NCBI RefSeq assembly: GCF_016862275.1 | Contig: NZ_BOMQ01000077.1 | Span: forward strand, 62,001 to 126,000 | DNA: 64,000 nt | Direction of reading: 5' to 3' | Source: Actinoplanes nipponensis | GTDB lineage: Bacteria > Actinomycetota > Actinomycetes > Mycobacteriales > Micromonosporaceae | Shown: positions 60,115 to 64,000 of the stretch, piece by piece | How the letters are laid out: each line of letters begins with the position of its first letter | How positions within the stretch are numbered: the first letter of the stretch is position 1 | Made by a program: the position numbers and the translations under genes | Notes under the pieces: model-generated | Databases searched by the model: none | What the model was told of the DNA's origin: nothing | The model's input: the letters and a program-made list of their open reading frames with translations, nothing else

Positions 60115-61503
60115 ATGACCTTCTACGTCACCACCGCCATCCCGTACGTCAACGCGCCGCCCCACCTGGGCCACGCCCTCGAGCTGGTGCAGGCGGACGT
60201 GCTCGCGCGGCATCGCCGGTTGCGCGGCGAGCCCGTCCGGTTCCTCACCGGGACCGACGACAACGCGCTCAAGAACGTCACCGCCGCCCGGGCCGCGGGC
60301 GCCGAGGTCGGCGCGTTCGTCCGGGCCAACGCCGACCGCTTCGCCGCGCTGCGGGAGCCGCTGGAGCTGTCGTTCGACGACTTCATCCGGACCGGCTCCG
60401 ATCCGCGGCACGCCCGGGGCGTCGCCGCGCTGTGGCGCCGCTCGGCGCCGGACTTCTACCGGCACGGCTACACGGGCCTGTACTGCGCGGGCTGCGAGCA
60501 GTTCCTGGACGGCGACCGATGTGAGGAGCACCCGGCCGCGCCGGAACGGGTCGCGGAGACCAACTGGTTCTTCCGGCTCTCCCGCTACCAGGCGGCGATC
60601 CGGGACGCGCTGGAGTCCGGGCGGGTCCGCGTCGAGCCCCCGGCCCGGCGCAACGAGGTGCTGGCGTTCGTCCGGTCCGGGCTGCGCGACATCAGCGTCT
60701 CCCGGCCCGCCGCCCGGGCCGACGGCTGGGGCATTCCGGTGCCGGGGGACCCGGACCAGGTCGTCTACGTGTGGTGGGACGCCCTGGCCAACTACGTCAC
60801 GGCCCTCGGCGACGGCGACGACCTGCGGACCTGGTGGCTCGGAGCGGGCGAGCGGGTGCACGTCATCGGCAAGGGCATCGTCCGGTTCCACGCCGTCCAC
60901 TGGCTGGCGCTGCTGCTCTCCGCCGGGCTGCCGCTGCCCACCACGATCCTGGTGCACGACTACCTGACCGTGGCCGGCGCGAAACTCGCCAAGAGCGCGG
61001 GCAACGCGGTGGATCCGGTCGCCCTGGCCGGCCGGTACGGCGTGGACGCGCTGCGTTGGTGGCTGCTGAGCGAGCCGGCGCCCGCCGCGGACCCCGACTT
61101 CACCGTCGGACGGCTGGTGGCCCGGGCCGACCGGGACCTCGCCAACGGCGTCGGCAACCTGGTCAACCGCACGCTGACCCTGGCCCGCCGGCAGGGTACG
61201 GTGCGGCCCGCCGCCGTGGAGTCGAGCCTGCCGCACCGGATCGACGCGGCCTTGCGCACCGGCGACTTCCGCGCCGCCACCGCCGCCCTGGCGGCCGAGG
61301 TCGACCGCGGCAACCGGCTCCTCGACGCCACCCGGCCCTGGCGGCTGGCCGAGCCCGGGCCGGTGCTGGCCGAGGCCCTGGGGATCTGCCAGGTGCTGGC
61401 CGGCGAGCTGCGGCCGTTCCTGCCCTCGGGCGCCGACCGGCTACGGGCGCAGCTGCGTGGCGACGGGCCGCCGCGCCCGGTCTTCCCCCGGCTGTCCGGG
61501 TGA
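60115..61503 (+). CDS. Methionyl-tRNA synthetase-like protein (MetRS paralogue)
   Basis: This 462-residue class I synthetase starts at ATG 60115. The HIGH box is PHLGHA (residues 16-21); the KMSKS loop reads KLAKS (~291-295), so lysines are kept but Met-Ser is changed. A reduced zinc knuckle (CAGCEQF...CEEH) and a short anticodon domain are present; there is no C-terminal tRNA-binding extension. It is shorter than housekeeping MetRS. Such paralogues can give resistance to MetRS-targeting compounds or charge special tRNAs; function here unproven. Confidence 0.85.
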   Translation: MTFYVTTAIPYVNAPPHLGHALELVQADVLARHRRLRGEPVRFLTGTDDNALKNVTAARAAGAEVGAFVRANADRFAALREPLELSFDDFIRTGSDPRHARGVAALWRRSAPDFYRHGYTGLYCAGCEQFLDGDRCEEHPAAPERVAETNWFFRLSRYQAAIRDALESGRVRVEPPARRNEVLAFVRSGLRDISVSRPAARADGWGIPVPGDPDQVVYVWWDALANYVTALGDGDDLRTWWLGAGERVHVIGKGIVRFHAVHWLALLLSAGLPLPTTILVHDYLTVAGAKLAKSAGNAVDPVALAGRYGVDALRWWLLSEPAPAADPDFTVGRLVARADRDLANGVGNLVNRTLTLARRQGTVRPAAVESSLPHRIDAALRTGDFRAATAALAAEVDRGNRLLDATRPWRLAEPGPVLAEALGICQVLAGELRPFLPSGADRLRAQLRGDGPPRPVFPRLSG

Positions 61504-61511
61504 GGCCGGGG

Positions 61512-61982
61512 CTACTCGGCCGGCCCGATCCCCAGCGCCTCGACCAGCTCGTCGAGCGTCTCCTCGGCGAAGGTGTGGCCGGCCAGCAGCGCGGCGCGTA
61601 CCGCCTCCCGGTCGGGCGCCAGGCCCGCCTCGGCCGCCCAGGCCAGCGCCTGCGTGACGACCTCGTCGGTGCTCTGCGGCAACGCCGGGGCGCCGTAGTC
61701 CTCGGCCGTCTCCTGATGCAGATAGGCCCGCCAGCGGACCCCGCCCGGGCTCGCCGCCGACACGTCCGCCAGGTCACTGTCCATGATGTACGCCACCAGC
61801 GCCGGCGCCCCGGTCTGGGCCAGCAGCGCATCGAGGGCGCCGGGCAGGTCGCCGTCGAGCTGCGCCCGCTGCCAGCCGCCGGCGTACCCGCTCTCGTGCA
61901 GAACCTGCACCGGGGCGAGCACCCCGGACTCACTGAGCGGCCGCTCGCCGCGGGCGATGAGAACGTGCCCGGAGTAGCCCAT
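61512..61982 (-). CDS. Uncharacterised protein
   Basis: This 156-residue protein starts at ATG 61982 (MGYSGHVLIARGERPL). It has no signal peptide or membrane helix; the C-terminal third is acidic and helical (EETLDELVEALGIG). The beginning resembles unknown actinobacterial proteins that I cannot place. Convergent with the MetRS gene, 8 bp apart. Confidence 0.65.
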   Translation of the reverse strand: MGYSGHVLIARGERPLSESGVLAPVQVLHESGYAGGWQRAQLDGDLPGALDALLAQTGAPALVAYIMDSDLADVSAASPGGVRWRAYLHQETAEDYGAPALPQSTDEVVTQALAWAAEAGLAPDREAVRAALLAGHTFAEETLDELVEALGIGPAE

Positions 61983-62051
61983 CGGAACCTCCTCGGTCCG
62001 GCCGCCACGCGCGGCCCGGGCTGCATTGAAGCAGACCCGGGCCGGCGGAGC

Positions 62052-64000
62052 TCAGGCCAGATCGTTGACGCAGCGCAGCACCGGACGGGTGGACAGGGCC
62101 GTCGGCTCCAGCCCGGCGCCGCCGCGGACGATGAACGTCGCCGACTCGCCGGGCAGCAGCGTCACCCCGGAGTCGTCCGTCTCGGCCGCCGGATCGAGGC
62201 GGTCCGGCGACAGCGTCAGGTCGCGCAGGATGTGGTGCGCGGTGATCTGCACCCGCGCGTCCGCGCCCACCGCCTCGAAGACGGCGTCGAACTTCGCCGG
62301 CGGCCAGGCGATGTCCTTGTCCTCGGCGAAGAACCACCAGGCGCGCTGCTCCGGCGCGGTGGCGACCAGCACCTCCTGCGTCGGGTCGGCCGCCGTGGCG
62401 ACCTCCGCGGGCAGCGGCAGCGTCGTGGCCGAGCCGGGCGCGACGGTCGCGTCGAGCGTCACCTCGGCCAGCACGAGACCGGACAGGGTACGGCGGGACA
62501 CGGCCGCCGACACCGGCCACGGCTCACCGGAGTCGTTGACCGCGACCAGCGCCAGCCCGCCGTCGCGCGGCTGCACGGTCAGCAACCGCGGGGCGAACGA
62601 GCGGCGCAGGGCGTACCAGAGCGGCTTCCGGCGCCCGTCGCCGTCCACCGCCGCCCACGACGTGACCGGCCAGCAGTCGTTGAGCTGCCACATGATCGCG
62701 CCCATGCACAGCGGGCGCAGCGACCGGAAGTGCTCGATGCCCAGCGACAGCGCCCGGGCCTGGTTGAGCTGCGTCAGGTAGTGCCAGTCGTCGAAGTCGC
62801 GGGGCGCCGGCAGGTGGGCGTCGAGGCCGCGCTGCAGCTTGGCGTCGCCGTCCTGCGCCTTCTGGTGCGCCCGCATCCCCGGCGAGTCGTGCGTCAGCGG
62901 GTCGTCGCTGAGGGCCCGGCGCAGGGTCGCGTACGCCGGGGGCGCCTGGTAGCCGAACTCGGCGACGAACCGCGGCCGGTACTCCCGGTACATGGTGTAG
63001 TCGTCGGTGTTCCAGACGTCCCAGATGTGCATGGTGCCGTAGGCCGGATCGTTCGGGTGCTTGTCGTCGCGGCCCGAGTACGGGCTGCCCGGCCAGTACG
63101 GCCGGCTCGGGTCCTCCGCGGCGACGATGCGCGGCAGCAGCTCGAAGTAGTAGCCGGCGCCCCACGACTTGTCGCCCAGCGCCGCCTTCCAGTCCCAGTC
63201 CTCGTGACCCCAGATGTTCTCGTTGTTGCCGGTCCACATCATCAGGCTGGGGTGCGAGGCGAGCCGCACCACCTGCTCGCGGGCCTCCGCCGCCAGCTCG
63301 GTGGCGAACGGCTCCTCCTCCGGGTACGCCGCGCAGGCGAACAGGAAGTCCTGCCCGACCATGAGACCGAGCTCGTCGGCGAGGTCGTAGAAGTCCTCCG
63401 ACTCGTACCGGCCGCCGCCCCAGACCCGCAGGTAGTTGACGTTCGCGCCGAGCGCCTGGGCGAACCGGGCGGCCAGCCGCTCGCGGGTGACCCGGTTGGC
63501 GAACACGTCGTCCGGGATCCAGTTGACGCCCCGTACGAACACCGGGACGTCGTTGACCAGCAGCGTGAACGCGCTGCCGTCGGCGTCCGCGGTGGTGTCG
63601 ACGCGCACACTGCGGAAACCCACCTTGCGGCGCCAGCTGTCCAGTTCCCCGTCCGGCCCGGACAGGGTCACGTCGACGTCGTAGCGCGGCTGGGCGCCGT
63701 ACCCCGCGGGCCACCAGAGCTCGGGATCGCGCACGGTGAGCGAGAGCACGGCCTCGTCGCCCTCGGTGGTGGTCTCCACGCGCTCGCCGGCCACGGTCGC
63801 GACCAGGGTGACCGGCCCGGCGGCCGCCCGGTCGAGGCGCACGCGCACCTCGACCGAGCCGGTGTCGCCGGCCACGGTCACCTGCGGGCGGACCTCGGCC
63901 AGCCGGGCCACCGACCAGCTCTGCAGGCCGATCTCCTGCCAGATGCCGGCGGTGACCAGCGTCGGTCCCCAGTCCCAGCCGAAGTTGCAGGCCGACTTGC
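62052..64000 (-). CDS. GH2-family beta-mannosidase, N-terminus cut by window edge
   Basis: The stop is at 62052 and the frame stays open to base 64000, so the start lies outside. About 649 residues are visible of an expected ~800-830. The visible part starts in the jelly-roll domain (ACNFGWDWGP, the beta-mannosidase signature), has the acid/base Glu in WTGNNENIWG and the nucleophile Glu in VAEFGYQAPP, then the C-terminal beta domains (WQLNDCWPVTSWA). It removes beta-linked mannose from glycan or oligosaccharide ends. Confidence 0.9.
   Translation of the reverse strand, partial: KSACNFGWDWGPTLVTAGIWQEIGLQSWSVARLAEVRPQVTVAGDTGSVEVRVRLDRAAAGPVTLVATVAGERVETTTEGDEAVLSLTVRDPELWWPAGYGAQPRYDVDVTLSGPDGELDSWRRKVGFRSVRVDTTADADGSAFTLLVNDVPVFVRGVNWIPDDVFANRVTRERLAARFAQALGANVNYLRVWGGGRYESEDFYDLADELGLMVGQDFLFACAAYPEEEPFATELAAEAREQVVRLASHPSLMMWTGNNENIWGHEDWDWKAALGDKSWGAGYYFELLPRIVAAEDPSRPYWPGSPYSGRDDKHPNDPAYGTMHIWDVWNTDDYTMYREYRPRFVAEFGYQAPPAYATLRRALSDDPLTHDSPGMRAHQKAQDGDAKLQRGLDAHLPAPRDFDDWHYLTQLNQARALSLGIEHFRSLRPLCMGAIMWQLNDCWPVTSWAAVDGDGRRKPLWYALRRSFAPRLLTVQPRDGGLALVAVNDSGEPWPVSAAVSRRTLSGLVLAEVTLDATVAPGSATTLPLPAEVATAADPTQEVLVATAPEQRAWWFFAEDKDIAWPPAKFDAVFEAVGADARVQITAHHILRDLTLSPDRLDPAAETDDSGVTLLPGESATFIVRGGAGLEPTALSTRPVLRCVNDLA

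Noticed and set aside
1..64000. Search for insertion sequences, integrases, phage genes, CRISPR arrays, rRNA and riboswitches
   Set aside because: None seen. The thiL and serA leaders show no recognisable riboswitch core, and no transposase or integrase motifs appear in any frame.

Overview
The window is 64 kb of very GC-rich (clearly above 70%) actinobacterial chromosome. The gene content and order point to Micromonosporaceae (an Actinoplanes- or Micromonospora-like organism; this is inference). The markers are ppk–mutT1–hup–leuD–leuC–ndgR next to tRNA-Gln/tRNA-Glu, a block known from Mycobacterium and Streptomyces; a CofC-type coenzyme F420 gene; an HU protein with a long Lys/Ala/Thr tail; and many GTG/TTG starts. 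No insertion sequence, prophage, CRISPR array or rRNA gene is visible. Both window edges cut genes: a FakA/YloV-type kinase on the left and a GH2 beta-mannosidase on the right.

Layout. 1-6.2 kb: FakA-like kinase, rpmB, GNAT, thiL, a stand-alone Lrp ligand-binding domain, a DUF3515 protein, ddl, and a small CX5R phosphatase. 6.2-8.2 kb: a GntR (YtrA-type)/ABC exporter operon with a clear operator. 8.2-16.1 kb: zinc-ribbon protein, PLP lyase, gpsA and plsC (overlapping leftward), then cofC, a cold-shock-like protein, ppk and mutT1 rightward. 16.2-20.1 kb: hup, leuD, leuC, and divergent ndgR. 20.1-25.2 kb: a 41-bp tandem repeat, a membrane protein, an MBL hydrolase, tRNA-Glu, tRNA-Gln, a decayed patch where gltX sits in relatives, an FAH-family enzyme, and an XRE/ABC exporter operon. 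25.2-35.3 kb: mostly accessory and exported proteins, including an alpha/beta hydrolase that lacks its serine, ArfB, an M16 peptidase pair and a Tat-exported glycosidase behind a LacI-type operator.

35.4-55.7 kb is a dispersed branched-chain amino acid region: cimA, ilvE, leuB, serA, ilvC, ilvN, ilvB (all leftward) and ilvD (rightward), interleaved with phosphatase, glycosyltransferase, mannosyl-3-phosphoglycerate synthase and c-di-GMP genes. Together with leuCD these supply the acetohydroxyacid, dihydroxyacid, citramalate and isopropylmalate steps; leuA is not in the window. Both cimA and ilvBNC are preceded by a short leader ORF rich in Val/Leu/Ile codons and a U-tailed terminator, so both look controlled by transcription attenuation.

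55.8-64 kb is accessory again: a transglycosylase-like protein; a two-gene CHAT-protease operon with a small partner resembling the EACC1 family of conflict systems; a divergent second methionyl-tRNA synthetase with an altered KMSKS loop and a Met-rich upstream ORF; an unknown protein; and the beta-mannosidase. The CHAT operon, the MetRS paralogue and the unknown two-gene module at 39.1-40.6 kb are the best candidates for undescribed biology.
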